Shown one piece after another: positions 45,401-53,670 of a stretch of DNA of 64,000 nucleotides. The stretch is from contig JAEMGR010000016.1 of NCBI GenBank assembly GCA_016458225.1, positions 62,001 to 126,000 of the forward strand, in the 5' to 3' direction. Below the pieces are notes generated by a model, which saw nothing but the letters and a program-made list of their open reading frames with translations, made no database searches and was not told where the DNA came from. Position 1 is the first letter of the stretch, and each line of letters begins with the position of its first letter. A program made the translations under genes and the position numbers. The DNA comes from Myxococcaceae bacterium JPH2 (lineage in GTDB: Bacteria; Myxococcota; Myxococcia; Myxococcales; Myxococcaceae).

Positions 45401-48400
45401 CCGTTGACGGCCGCCACGGTGGTGGTGCCAGAGAGCGTGCCACCCGAGGCGCCGCCCAGGGTGAGCGTGACGCTGTTCGTGCTCGACGTCGCATCGTTGC
45501 CGAACGCGTCCTTGAGGCCGACCTTCACGACCGGCGAGAAGGCGGTGCCCGCGACGGCATCGCCCACCGTGGACGTGAACGTGAGCGACTTGGTCGCCCC
45601 CGGGGTGACGGTGGTGTTTGCCGTCGCCGTGAACGTCGCGTTCACCGTGTCCGTCGCGGTGACGCTCTGCGCGCCCAGGGTGTGGAACGTGATGGCGACG
45701 TTGGTCGCCACGCCCTGCGTGAAGGTGAGGTTGGCCGGCAGCTCCGCGTTCGTGTCCGTGGAGGTGATGGCCGCCGTGCCCGTGTAGCCCGTCGCCACCA
45801 GGCCCAGCGCGTCAACCGCCTTCACGGTGAAGGTCGCGGGCGAGCCCACCGGCGTGGTGCCGGACAGACCGCTCAGCGTGTAGCCCACGGCCGGGCCCGC
45901 GTTCTGCGGCTTGGTCGTGCAGCTCGCCACACTGTCCGCGACGAGGTTGACGTTGTCGAGGTAGAGGCCCTCGGCCACCGTCTTGCTGCCGCTGTAGAAG
46001 CGGAAGCCGAACCACACCGTCTGGCCCGCCAGCGCGTTGAGGTTGACGGAGACCGCCTTCAGCGCGCCGTTCGCGCCCGCGTTGTTGTTCGTCCAGACGC
46101 GAGTGGTGGGGGTGCTGGTCAGCGCGCCGTCATAGCCACCGGCGGTGATGTACGGCGCGTTCGCCGTCACCGTGTCGGGGACGTTGGTCCAGGGACCGCT
46201 CGCGCCCGTGGTGCTGTACGTAAGGTAGGCGCCGTCCCACAGGTTCTCGAACTTGTACCAGACGTTGAACGACAGCGTCGCGGCGGTGGTGCCCGCCGGG
46301 ATGGCGAAGCCGTTGATGCCCGCCGTGGTGCCGTTGCCGCCCAGCGCCAACGTGGTCGCCGTGTTGATGGGGTAGGTGCCGCCACAGTTCGCCGTGGCCG
46401 CGCCGAAGCGATACGACTTCGTCGCGGACTGGTAGTGGCAGTTCGTGACGATGTTGAGCGTGTTCGCGTTGCCCGTCTGCGCCGTGGCAATCCAGTACGC
46501 GGCCGCGTTGGCCGGACGGTTGCTGTCGAAGTCGTCGCCGTAGCGCAGGCCCGGAAGCGAGGCGCCGTACGGCGTGGCGGACTTCTCCACGGTGTTCTTC
46601 TCCTCGACTGCCGCACCGGCGGTCTCCGTCGCGCGCACCACGTAGTAGTACCGGGTGCCGGACGTCAGCTGCGCGTCATCCGCGAAGGTGGTGGCGGTGA
46701 GGCCCGTGGCGATCCGCGTGTCCTCGGACGGCGCGAAGCCCGCGGTGGTGGAGCGGTAGACGGAGTAGCTCAGCGTGCCGTCGCAGTGCGGAGTGCCCGC
46801 GGACCACGACAGCGTGTCGGCGCAGACACTGGCGCCAGCGCTCGTGGCCGAGGTGAGACCATCGAAATCGGGCTGCAAGGTGCACAGGCCCGTCGCGGTG
46901 GCGGAGACCTCGTCCGAGGCGGCGGACTCGGCGCAGACGACGCCGCGGACCACGTAGAAATACTGCGTACCGCCGGACACGCTGGTGTCCGAGTACGCCG
47001 CGCTGGTGGTGGTGGCGATGCGCGTGTACGGGCCGCCCGCAGTGGTGGCGCGGTAAACGTTGTAGGCCGTGGCGTCGTTCGCCGCCCAGGCCAGGTTGAT
47101 GACGTTGTCGCCACCCACCGAGGCCGTCATGCTGGTGGGCTGTGCGGACGTGTCGTTGCAGCTGTTGTAGACGATGAGCGCGAAGTCCTGATCCAACGCC
47201 GGGGTGTTGTTCGGCACGCCGTTGGAGTTGATGTTCGCCGCCGTCACCGTGACGGTGAAGGCTCCCGACACGCCCGCGGGCAGGAAGACGCTCTCCACGT
47301 TGTTCTTGTCATCCGCCGTGCCGCCCGTGACGGAGTCGCCCTTCGCGAAGACGTTGCCCTTGTAGCTCTTCCCCGCGACGTCCACCGTCAGGTTCAGGTT
47401 GTTCTTCCAGGCGCTGCCCGTCGTGGAGCCCGGCGCGTCCGTCCAGGCCAGCGTCACGCGGAACGGCTTGCTGGAGTCCTTCACCGCGCCCGTGAAGACG
47501 CGCGTCTGGCCCGTGGCGGTGAAGAGGTCCTCGGGCGTCTGGTCCGCGAGCTTGCGGGCGACGCCGTCGAACGCCATGCCCAGGTCCATCATGCCCATGC
47601 CCTGGTTGTTGGAGTACAGGTCGTCGTTGGCGTCCGTGCCTGTCAGGTAGCGGGCGGAGTTCATCAGGTACGCCTTGGTCATCGCCGCGCTGGGCGGAGC
47701 GATGCCCTGGTTGATGAAGTACTGGCGCACGAGCGCCGCGCCACCGGCGACCGCCGGCGTGGAGTGGCTGGTGCCGGACGAAGCCGAGTACCACTGCTGT
47801 GTCGTGGGGAAGAATTGGGAGTTGCTGGGACCGCCGCAGACGCCATCCCCAATCGCGATGAAGCAGGAGAGCGCCTTTCCGTTGGGGAAGGCCGGCGGGT
47901 TCGCGCGCTGCTCCGCGCTCTGCGCCACGCCGCCCGACACGTGCGTGCCCGGCGCGACGATGTCCGGCTTCTTGCGGCCGTCCGTCGTGGGGCCGCGGCT
48001 GGAGAACCCGACCATGTCGAGCGCGCTGTCCGCCTCGCTGTCGGGCGTCTTGCATCCGTCCTCGCCACCGAAGGACTGCACGTTCTCCGAGGCGCCCACC
48101 GTGATGACGTTCTTCGCCGTGCCGGGGGTGCCCATGGTCTTCGTGTCGGGGCCCGCGTTGCCGGCCGCGAACACGATGACCATTTCCTGGTTGCCCGGCG
48201 CCGCGACGGCCGCGCCCGTGGGCTGCGCGTCACGCACGAGGGTGTCGTACCGCTGCGCGTCGGCGTCGTAGATGTTCTCGTCCGCGCCCCAGCTGTTGCT
48301 GCTGATGCGCATGCCATCCCGGTACGCGCGCGACTGGAGGTCCTCGTAGTCCGCGTCGGTCCAGTCCGGATCGAACACCACGGACGCGCCCACCTTCACG

Positions 48401-49632
48401 AACGGGGCAACGCCCAGGCCGTAGTCGTAGCCCGCCGCGTCCGCGAACGGCGCGCCGGTGCGGTTCGAGTAGCCCGCGATGATGTGCGTGTTCAGGGTGC
48501 CGTGACCGTCGCAGCCCTGGATCGTGCTTCCCGAGTTCGGCGTGCCCTCGAGGCGGCTGTACACCACGCGGCTCGTGCTGGTGATGTCTCCGCCCAGGTA
48601 CAGGCCAAAGTGGTTGGGCGTCGTCGTGCCGTTGTCCAGGCCGCTGTCGCTGACGTCCACGCCAAAGCCCGAGGCGGTGAACTGCTCCTGCGTGAAGCCC
48701 TTGGACGCGAGCCACGCCAGGTACCCCGGCCCCGTGGGGTTCGTCCCGTTGAGGTGACCGGAGACGATCATGTTCTGCCGCTCGTCGAACTTCCGACGGG
48801 CCGCCCGCGGGTTGACGGAGAACACGTCCGGACGGGAGACCAGCTCGTAGACCGCCTCGCGGTTCACGTAGGCCACCACGTTCACGTAGTCCTGGCTCTC
48901 CTGCACCACCGGCTCGCGGTACTGGAGCTGCCGGAGGAGGTTCAGCGTGAGCGCGTTCTCGGACGCATCCTTGACGAGCTGGATGCTGTAGACCTTGGCA
49001 TCCGAAGACTGGATGGACGGGTGCAGCTTGTAGTCGGCGAGGTAGTCGCCGTTCCACTGGATGCCCGAGCCGACGCGCGACACGTGCTTCTGGAGGCCCG
49101 AGAGCGTGGGCGCGTCGCCGTAGACGATGTATGCGTTGTTCGGGATGTACGTCACGACCCGAACGCCCGTGGCCACCAGGGCCTGGTACCACTCGGGCCG
49201 GACGGGGCCCGCGAACTGCACGATGTGGAAGCCCTTGCCCACGGGCGCCGTCAGCGCGCGCAGCGACTTGCCATGCGCCGAGGACGTGTCGAGCGTCCCC
49301 GTGTTCAGCAGGATCTCGTTGTAGTCATCGCGGATCTCCGCGTCCTGGGGCAGGGTGCTCGCCACGGACTCGTTGACCTCGAGCACCTTGAAGGCGCCGT
49401 AGTCGCCCACGACCTTCGCGCCCTGCTTCTCCAGCTTGGCGGCCGACGCTGCGCTGAGCTGGACCTTGTGGGTCGCTCCGCTGCTCGACGTCTCATCCAA
49501 GGGAGTGGGTTGGCCATCCTGGCCCGCGCCGTGACAACCCAGGGTCGTCGCCAGCCAGACCGCGCCCAAGAGCTTCGCGGCGATCGCGGTCCGGGAGCTC
49601 CCGGACCGTCGCGTTGCAGATTGCTTCTTCAA
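42454..49632 (-). CDS. giant S8 subtilase lipoprotein with tandem beta repeats and MYXO-CTERM-like tail
   Basis: A 2392-residue surface protease. A TTG is the only possible start before an in-frame stop. The signal ends in a lipobox-like TLGC (Cys33). The subtilisin domain has Asp329 in SDSGLD, His377 in DGHGT, Asn492 in FAAGN and Ser622 in GTSHSTP, so it looks active. Then come a jelly-roll-like domain, two fibronectin-III-like domains, a carbohydrate/adhesion-type region, and eight near-identical 100-residue repeats with GTGYTLVAS (about 1345-2165). A Big-like domain and the tail GGCSAASGGE, a hydrophobic run and RRRRNRAA close it, resembling MYXO-CTERM sorting tails. It could serve predation or adhesion. 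Confidence 0.92.
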   Translation of the reverse strand: MKKQSATRRSGSSRTAIAAKLLGAVWLATTLGCHGAGQDGQPTPLDETSSSGATHKVQLSAASAAKLEKQGAKVVGDYGAFKVLEVNESVASTLPQDAEIRDDYNEILLNTGTLDTSSAHGKSLRALTAPVGKGFHIVQFAGPVRPEWYQALVATGVRVVTYIPNNAYIVYGDAPTLSGLQKHVSRVGSGIQWNGDYLADYKLHPSIQSSDAKVYSIQLVKDASENALTLNLLRQLQYREPVVQESQDYVNVVAYVNREAVYELVSRPDVFSVNPRAARRKFDERQNMIVSGHLNGTNPTGPGYLAWLASKGFTQEQFTASGFGVDVSDSGLDNGTTTPNHFGLYLGGDITSTSRVVYSRLEGTPNSGSTIQGCDGHGTLNTHIIAGYSNRTGAPFADAAGYDYGLGVAPFVKVGASVVFDPDWTDADYEDLQSRAYRDGMRISSNSWGADENIYDADAQRYDTLVRDAQPTGAAVAAPGNQEMVIVFAAGNAGPDTKTMGTPGTAKNVITVGASENVQSFGGEDGCKTPDSEADSALDMVGFSSRGPTTDGRKKPDIVAPGTHVSGGVAQSAEQRANPPAFPNGKALSCFIAIGDGVCGGPSNSQFFPTTQQWYSASSGTSHSTPAVAGGAALVRQYFINQGIAPPSAAMTKAYLMNSARYLTGTDANDDLYSNNQGMGMMDLGMAFDGVARKLADQTPEDLFTATGQTRVFTGAVKDSSKPFRVTLAWTDAPGSTTGSAWKNNLNLTVDVAGKSYKGNVFAKGDSVTGGTADDKNNVESVFLPAGVSGAFTVTVTAANINSNGVPNNTPALDQDFALIVYNSCNDTSAQPTSMTASVGGDNVINLAWAANDATAYNVYRATTAGGPYTRIATTTSAAYSDTSVSGGTQYFYVVRGVVCAESAASDEVSATATGLCTLQPDFDGLTSATSAGASVCADTLSWSAGTPHCDGTLSYSVYRSTTAGFAPSEDTRIATGLTATTFADDAQLTSGTRYYYVVRATETAGAAVEEKNTVEKSATPYGASLPGLRYGDDFDSNRPANAAAYWIATAQTGNANTLNIVTNCHYQSATKSYRFGAATANCGGTYPINTATTLALGGNGTTAGINGFAIPAGTTAATLSFNVWYKFENLWDGAYLTYSTTGASGPWTNVPDTVTANAPYITAGGYDGALTSTPTTRVWTNNNAGANGALKAVSVNLNALAGQTVWFGFRFYSGSKTVAEGLYLDNVNLVADSVASCTTKPQNAGPAVGYTLSGLSGTTPVGSPATFTVKAVDALGLVATGYTGTAAITSTDTNAELPANLTFTQGVATNVAITFHTLGAQSVTATDTVNATFTATANTTVTPGATKSLTFTSTVGDAVAGTAFSPVVKVGLKDAFGNDATSSTNSVTLTLGGASGGTLSGTTTVAAVNGVATFSNLSINKVGTGYTLVASSTGLTDATSSAFNVTEGPAAKLVIRAQPSDGTASTTLSPAFQVAVVDAFDNATHGTQQVTVTLTGGTLSGTTTVTAVDGVATFSDLSIAQAGTGYTLVASSTGLADATSAAFNVAAGPATQLVIRTQPSNGTASTALSPAFQVALVDALGNTTHGTDQVSVTLTGGTLSGTTSVAAVDGVATFSDLSIAQVGTGYTLVASSNGLPSVTSESFAIAEGPAAKLVIRTQPSNGTAGSPLSPTFQVALVDAFDNATHGTQQVTVTLTGGTLSGTTSVAAVDGVATFSDLSIAKAGTGYTLVASSNGLPNATSESFAIAAAPAAKLAIRAQPSNGTAGTTLSPALQVAVVDAFDNAIVDASSITVALKGGAVGATLSGTTTVATTAGVATFGNLSIAKAGTGYTLVASTGSVPGATSSAFDIAPGAPHHVAIVQQPSTVAAGSAIAPAVSVQVLDAAGNLVTQGGTTVTVVLGNNPSSGTLSGATSVAAVNGVATFSTLSINKVGTGYTLAVGGNGLTGATTAAFDVQPGVAAQLVFEQGPAAVLATGEAFSARVAVLDAQGNKTHGTTRVTLSLVNAAGATLSGTTAANAVDGVVTFTGLSVAKAGTGYALKAEATGTAAATSSTFRVNAPAATQLAFRAAPGNIQAGATLSTLEVEVRDASGQRVTEGTVHVTLALGANAAQGSLLGTLEADSVNGVATFKTVSLRKAGTGYTLVASGTGVSSATSAAFTVAPAAPARYTVTLAATTAAGQETSFSAAAFDAYDNACTQYTGAARVTSTDAAAVLPSTVTFAAGVVTDAKVTFKTGGAQTLTLTDVAQTSLTASAQTTVSPYAAPTVAITSPTNNAKVSGSVSVIAKATTAPGTTIAKVTLFVDGTEIASGKTATVSGSWDSRGAKSGTTHTLTAVVVDSAGNTVTSAPVTVVIEAESGGCSAASGGEAGLYAGLLALAQVVALRRRRNRAA
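43140..45600 (-). repeat. eight in-gene tandem repeats of 300-315 bases
   Basis: Within the subtilase gene the element encoding GTGYTL recurs at about 43202, 43514, 43820, 44135, 44447, 44747, 45047 and 45347. The spacing is exactly 300 bases between the last three pairs in coordinate order and 306-315 elsewhere. The units nearest the catalytic end (44447-45347) are almost identical at base level, the outer ones diverged, as expected from recent unequal recombination. Each unit encodes one immunoglobulin-like beta domain with TLSGTTSVAAVDGVATFSDL. Confidence 0.9.
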
Positions 49633-49831
49633 GTGAGGCCCCGCATGTCGGGCCGCGACCTGTCATCCAATTCGCCGGCCCGTGTTGCTCCAGCGGATCA
49701 ATCCCGCCGGAGCGGATTTGGTACCATGCATGGGACGGAATCACAATTGATCAAGCCAGAGGTAAGAACCGTGAATGCATCTCGGGAAAGCTCAGGAATA
49801 GTCGCGTGAAGCCTGGGGCCGAGCTGACCTC

Positions 49832-51688
49832 ATGACGCGAAGTCGTGAGGGACATCGCAGGGGCGCCCTGGGGTGGAGTCTCGCGCTCGTTCTGGGGGCG
49901 GTGCTGCTCGCGTGGAGTGTGCGCTCCGCCGCGCGCGATGCGCGGACTCCCGTGGCGTTGGCGCCCGTGGCGTATGTGGGCTCCGACGCGTGTCGCGCGT
50001 GCCATCCCGTGCACGAGGAGAGCTGGCGCCGCACGTTCCATCGGACGATGACGCAGGAGGCGACGGCCGACTCGGTGCTGGGTGACTTCAGCGGCGTGAG
50101 CTTGAGCGTGGAGGGCGTCACCTCGCGCTTCCTTCGCGAGGGTGGGCGCTTCCTCGTCGAGACGCGGGATGGCGAGGGGCGCATGCGCCAGCAGGTGGTG
50201 GCGCGCACGGTGGGCTCTCGGCGCGTGCAGCAGTTCCTGGTGCGCGAAGGCGATCGCTACATCCGCTTGCCCGTCGCGTGGGACATCGAGGCGCGGCGCT
50301 GGTTCCACTTGAGCGCGGGGTTCCTGGACCCCGACGGGTTGGACTTCAACGCGCACCGCTCGCTGTGGGACGGCAACTGCATCTTCTGCCACAACGTGAA
50401 GGCCCAGCCTGGCTACGACTGGGCGCGCGCCCGCTTCGACAGCCATGTGGCGGAGCTGGGCATCGCGTGTGAGGCCTGCCATGGCCCGGGGGCCGAGCAC
50501 GTGGCGCGCAACACCTCGCCGGTGCGGCGCTACTACCTGCACTACTCGGGTGCCGCGGACCTTTCCATCCTGAATCCAGACCGCCTGGACGCGCTGCCTC
50601 GCGTGCAGGTCTGCGGGCACTGTCACGGCCAACGCACGCCGGAGCCGTTGGAGCGCATTCGCGAGTTCCTGTCGAATGGGGACCCATACACGGCGGGCGA
50701 GGACCTCGCGCGCTACACCGCACCGCTTCAGCGTGACAGTCACCTGAGTGGCGTGGACGTGTCGCTGCGCTTCTGGCGGGACGGCACGCCTCGGCTCACG
50801 GCGTATGAGTACCAGGGCCTGTTGCTCTCGAAGGACTTCCAGCGCGGCGGGCTGACGTGCACGCACTGCCATGCGATGCACGCGGGAGATCCCCGCGGGA
50901 TGCTCGAACCCGAGATGCGTGGGCCCGAGGCGTGCCGGAGCTGTCACGCGGACATCGTCGCGCGCGCCGCCGAGCACAGCCGTCACCGCGAGGGCTCACC
51001 GGGCACGGACTGCTACGCCTGCCACATGCCGAAGCTGGTCTATGGCGTGATGACGGTGCATCCCTCGCATCGCATCCAGACGCCGGACCCCTCGCGCGCG
51101 TGGCGTCACGAGATGCCGGAGGCCTGCACCTTGTGTCACACCGACCGGAGCGCGAAGTGGGCGGCCACCACGCTTCAAGCGCAGCGGGGCCTGTCACCAC
51201 GGGAGGACCTCCCGGAGGATTCGAGCTTCGAAGTCGCTGAGAGCCTCCGCGCGCTGCTCGCGGGGGATGTGGTGCAGCGCGTGGTCGCGGCTTCGGCGCT
51301 GGGCGATGCACGCAGCGCCACCGCTCAGCCTCTGGCGCGGCTCTGGGCCGTGCCCTTCCTCACGCAGGCGCTGGAGGACGACTATCCCGCGGTCCGGCGA
51401 GTGGCCTGGCAATCCCTGGAGCGGCTCGTGACCCAGGCGGGTGGGGTGCGCCCGGCGCTGGCGGGCGCGTCCGCACGACTGCCGCGCTTTGACTTCCAGG
51501 CGCCCGTTGCCGAGCGCGCCGCCGTGATTGCCCAGTGGCGAGCGTGGTGGGAGAAGTTGGACACGCGGGGCATTCCTCGCCCGGACGCGGCCGTCCCTCT
51601 GGACGACGCGCTGAGGCCTCAACCCCTCATCATCGAACAACTGCTTCGGCGGCGCGCGGCACAGCCCGCGATCCAGATAGGCGAGTGA
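49832..51688 (+). CDS. octaheme cytochrome c with HEAT-like C-terminus
   Basis: A 618-residue protein with one N-terminal membrane segment (residues 13-30), so the rest is periplasmic. Eight CxxCH heme sites are present: CRACH, CIFCH, CEACH, CGHCH, CTHCH, CRSCH, CYACH and CTLCH. The first 430 residues resemble multiheme cytochrome c/c554-like electron carriers (VGSDACRACHPVHEESWRRTFH). The last 150 residues have Ala/Leu helices (VVAASALGDARSATAQPLARL, DDYPAVRRVAWQSLERLV) like HEAT repeats, for protein binding. The electron donor and acceptor are unknown. The next gene begins two bases after its stop codon. Confidence 0.9.
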   Translation: MTRSREGHRRGALGWSLALVLGAVLLAWSVRSAARDARTPVALAPVAYVGSDACRACHPVHEESWRRTFHRTMTQEATADSVLGDFSGVSLSVEGVTSRFLREGGRFLVETRDGEGRMRQQVVARTVGSRRVQQFLVREGDRYIRLPVAWDIEARRWFHLSAGFLDPDGLDFNAHRSLWDGNCIFCHNVKAQPGYDWARARFDSHVAELGIACEACHGPGAEHVARNTSPVRRYYLHYSGAADLSILNPDRLDALPRVQVCGHCHGQRTPEPLERIREFLSNGDPYTAGEDLARYTAPLQRDSHLSGVDVSLRFWRDGTPRLTAYEYQGLLLSKDFQRGGLTCTHCHAMHAGDPRGMLEPEMRGPEACRSCHADIVARAAEHSRHREGSPGTDCYACHMPKLVYGVMTVHPSHRIQTPDPSRAWRHEMPEACTLCHTDRSAKWAATTLQAQRGLSPREDLPEDSSFEVAESLRALLAGDVVQRVVAASALGDARSATAQPLARLWAVPFLTQALEDDYPAVRRVAWQSLERLVTQAGGVRPALAGASARLPRFDFQAPVAERAAVIAQWRAWWEKLDTRGIPRPDAAVPLDDALRPQPLIIEQLLRRRAAQPAIQIGE

Positions 51689-51689
51689 C

Positions 51690-52133
51690 GTGACGGACAC
51701 GCAGACGCAATCGCGCACGGAGGGACGCTCGCGCGCCCATGCTCGCTGGGGGTGGACCCTCCTGTTCGTCTCGCTCACCTTCGGCGTGGTGCTGGAGGCG
51801 ATGGAAGGCTTCCGATGGGCCCCGCTGGTGGGCGATGCCTGGGCGCATCGACTCTGGTCGCTGGCCCACTTTCATGGCGCGGCGCTGGGGGTGCTCCACC
51901 TCGTCTACGTGGGCTGGGCGGACGCGCCCGCGTTGAGCGAAGCGAGCCGGAGGTGGGCCTCCGGGCTCTTGCGTGCAGGCAGTCTGGCGCTACCGCTCGG
52001 CTTCCTGCTGGGCGGCATCGCGCATCCGGAAGGCGATCCATCACTCGGCATCGTGTTCGCGCCGGTGGGGGCCGTGGCGGTGCTCGTCGCGGTGGCGCTC
52101 CAGATGCTGGGCTCCTGGCGGAGCCGCGGTTAG
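51690..52133 (+). CDS. four-helix membrane protein coupled to the cytochrome gene
   Basis: A 147-residue protein beginning with a GTG at 51690, one base after the cytochrome stop, so it is almost surely translated by coupling. Hydrophobic segments lie near residues 21-38, 59-78, 90-108 and 119-137. A conserved-looking loop, SLAHFHGAALGVLHLVYVG, carries two His that could bind heme or metal. No family recognised. It probably belongs with the octaheme cytochrome as an inner-membrane partner. Confidence 0.75.
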   Translation: MTDTQTQSRTEGRSRAHARWGWTLLFVSLTFGVVLEAMEGFRWAPLVGDAWAHRLWSLAHFHGAALGVLHLVYVGWADAPALSEASRRWASGLLRAGSLALPLGFLLGGIAHPEGDPSLGIVFAPVGAVAVLVAVALQMLGSWRSRG

Positions 52134-52142
52134 CGCACGACG

Positions 52143-53432
52143 CTATCGGGTGCGGGTGCGCCCCACGGGCACGGGCGAAGACGCGGACCCGATGTCGGCG
52201 ATGGGCTCGAAGCCGTGGACGTGTTGATCCACCTTCGCGACCTCTTCGAGTCCCTCCGCAATGGCGTCGATCTCGCCGTAGAGCTGCTGGAGTCCGTCCA
52301 GTGTGTTCGCGTCGGGTGAGGTGGCTTCGAGCCCCGCGCTCCGCAGTCGGACCAGCTGGGTCGACATGCCGTCCAGCGTCCACTGCAGGCGCGTCAGCTC
52401 GGCGTCCAGTCGGTCAGCGCTCTTCTGGAGGAGCGCGCGGTGCCGCTGTTGCTCGGAGATGGCCTGCACCGCGCTGCCGAGCGAGCGCTGCACGGCGGGG
52501 TCGGATGCGGCGTCGCGCTTGCGCTCCAACTCGGCCTTCTCTTGTTCAAGGAGGGACATCGTCTGGGGGGCTGCCTCGGCGCGCAGCAGCTTCTCGCGCG
52601 TGAGCACGCGGAGGCACATCTGCCGGAGGGCCGTCACCGTCGATTCGGACACGCCCATCGCCTTCCGCAGCTCGGGGGATGACTGGCGCAGCTCCAACTC
52701 CAGCCGGTCGCAGATGCCATCCAGTCGGACCTGACGGGGATCCACCTCGGCGCTCCGCGTGGGCTCCGTGGCGCGAGGCGACGTTGACGGCGCGGAAGAG
52801 GTCGCAGGGAGGCTCGCCCGAGTGGCCCAGGTCGAGCCGGGCATGAGGTGTTGCCCCGCGGGGACGTGCGCGCCTTCGGTCACCGTGGAGCCCGCGCCCA
52901 CCACGCTCCCGCGTCCGACCACCGCGTCCTCGTAGACGGTCGAGCCCCACGAGACGATGGCTCCCTCCTCCACGATGGCTCCGTCCAAGACGGTGGAGCC
53001 CATGCGCACCACCGCCCCGCTGCGGATGATGGCGCCAGGACCGATGGTGGCGCCCATCTCCACGGTGGCGCCGGGCTCGACCACCGCGTCCTCGGCGATC
53101 TCCGCGCCCATGCCGATGCGCGCCTGCGTGGGATCCGCCGGCACGAGTCCGGCGGGCAGGTTGCTCGTGACGAGGTTGCTCGAGCGCCCCAGCGCCGCGA
53201 TGCCCGCGAACACCCCGAGGATGAGCGCGGGAATCACCCAGGCCCAGTCGCCAGTGGAGAAGGCCACGGCGATGAGTCCCGCCGCCAACGTCACGCAGGC
53301 CGCGATGACGGGCACGTTCGGTCCGGACTCCCGCTGGACCGGGGGAGGGGAGGGCTGCTCGGAATTCAGCGCCGCGGCGAGGCGCGCGAGGCGGCGCTCA
53401 CGCTCGACCGGATCGATGGGATGGGAACTCAT
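52143..53432 (-). CDS. membrane-anchored left-handed beta-helix protein with coiled coil
   Basis: A 429-residue protein; ATG at 53432. Two hydrophobic segments (about 40-58 and 63-82) anchor it. Residues about 100-210 repeat six-residue units (GAEIAEDAVVEPGATVEMGATIGPGAIIRSGAV read in steps of six), the left-handed parallel beta-helix of LpxA-type acyl- and sugar acetyltransferases; no catalytic His is obvious. The C-terminal half (about 240-410) is a Leu/Glu/Arg-rich coiled coil. Such beta-helices can be scaffolds rather than enzymes. It converges with the small membrane protein gene upstream. Confidence 0.75.
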   Translation of the reverse strand: MSSHPIDPVERERRLARLAAALNSEQPSPPPVQRESGPNVPVIAACVTLAAGLIAVAFSTGDWAWVIPALILGVFAGIAALGRSSNLVTSNLPAGLVPADPTQARIGMGAEIAEDAVVEPGATVEMGATIGPGAIIRSGAVVRMGSTVLDGAIVEEGAIVSWGSTVYEDAVVGRGSVVGAGSTVTEGAHVPAGQHLMPGSTWATRASLPATSSAPSTSPRATEPTRSAEVDPRQVRLDGICDRLELELRQSSPELRKAMGVSESTVTALRQMCLRVLTREKLLRAEAAPQTMSLLEQEKAELERKRDAASDPAVQRSLGSAVQAISEQQRHRALLQKSADRLDAELTRLQWTLDGMSTQLVRLRSAGLEATSPDANTLDGLQQLYGEIDAIAEGLEEVAKVDQHVHGFEPIADIGSASSPVPVGRTRTR

Positions 53433-53670
53433 GCCCAGACAGCAAGCCTCAACCCGAGTGCGAGGTCCAGTGCGGACGCGGAAGCGACCCGGGAGCGTCA
53501 CGCGTCAGACGCGGAGGGAGCCTCCCTGCGAGGCCAGCGCCGAGGGATGCGAAGGGGACCGCAGCGCGGAAGTCGCCCCTGGAATGGACGAGGGCTTCGA
53601 GGGCGGGGCGGAGCATCTCCCACATGGCGACTTCGCTCGAAGTGATATCGTGGAAGATCGGAGAGGTGTG

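Noticed and set aside
43140..45600. Regular repeats as a CRISPR array or mobile element
   Set aside because: Units are 300-315 bases, in frame and encode beta domains; there are no short repeats with unique spacers.
43330..49809. 2159-codon open frame opposite the subtilase gene
   Set aside because: Arg/Gly/His/Ala-rich low-complexity translation with no domain; it results from third-position GC bias opposite a repetitive gene.
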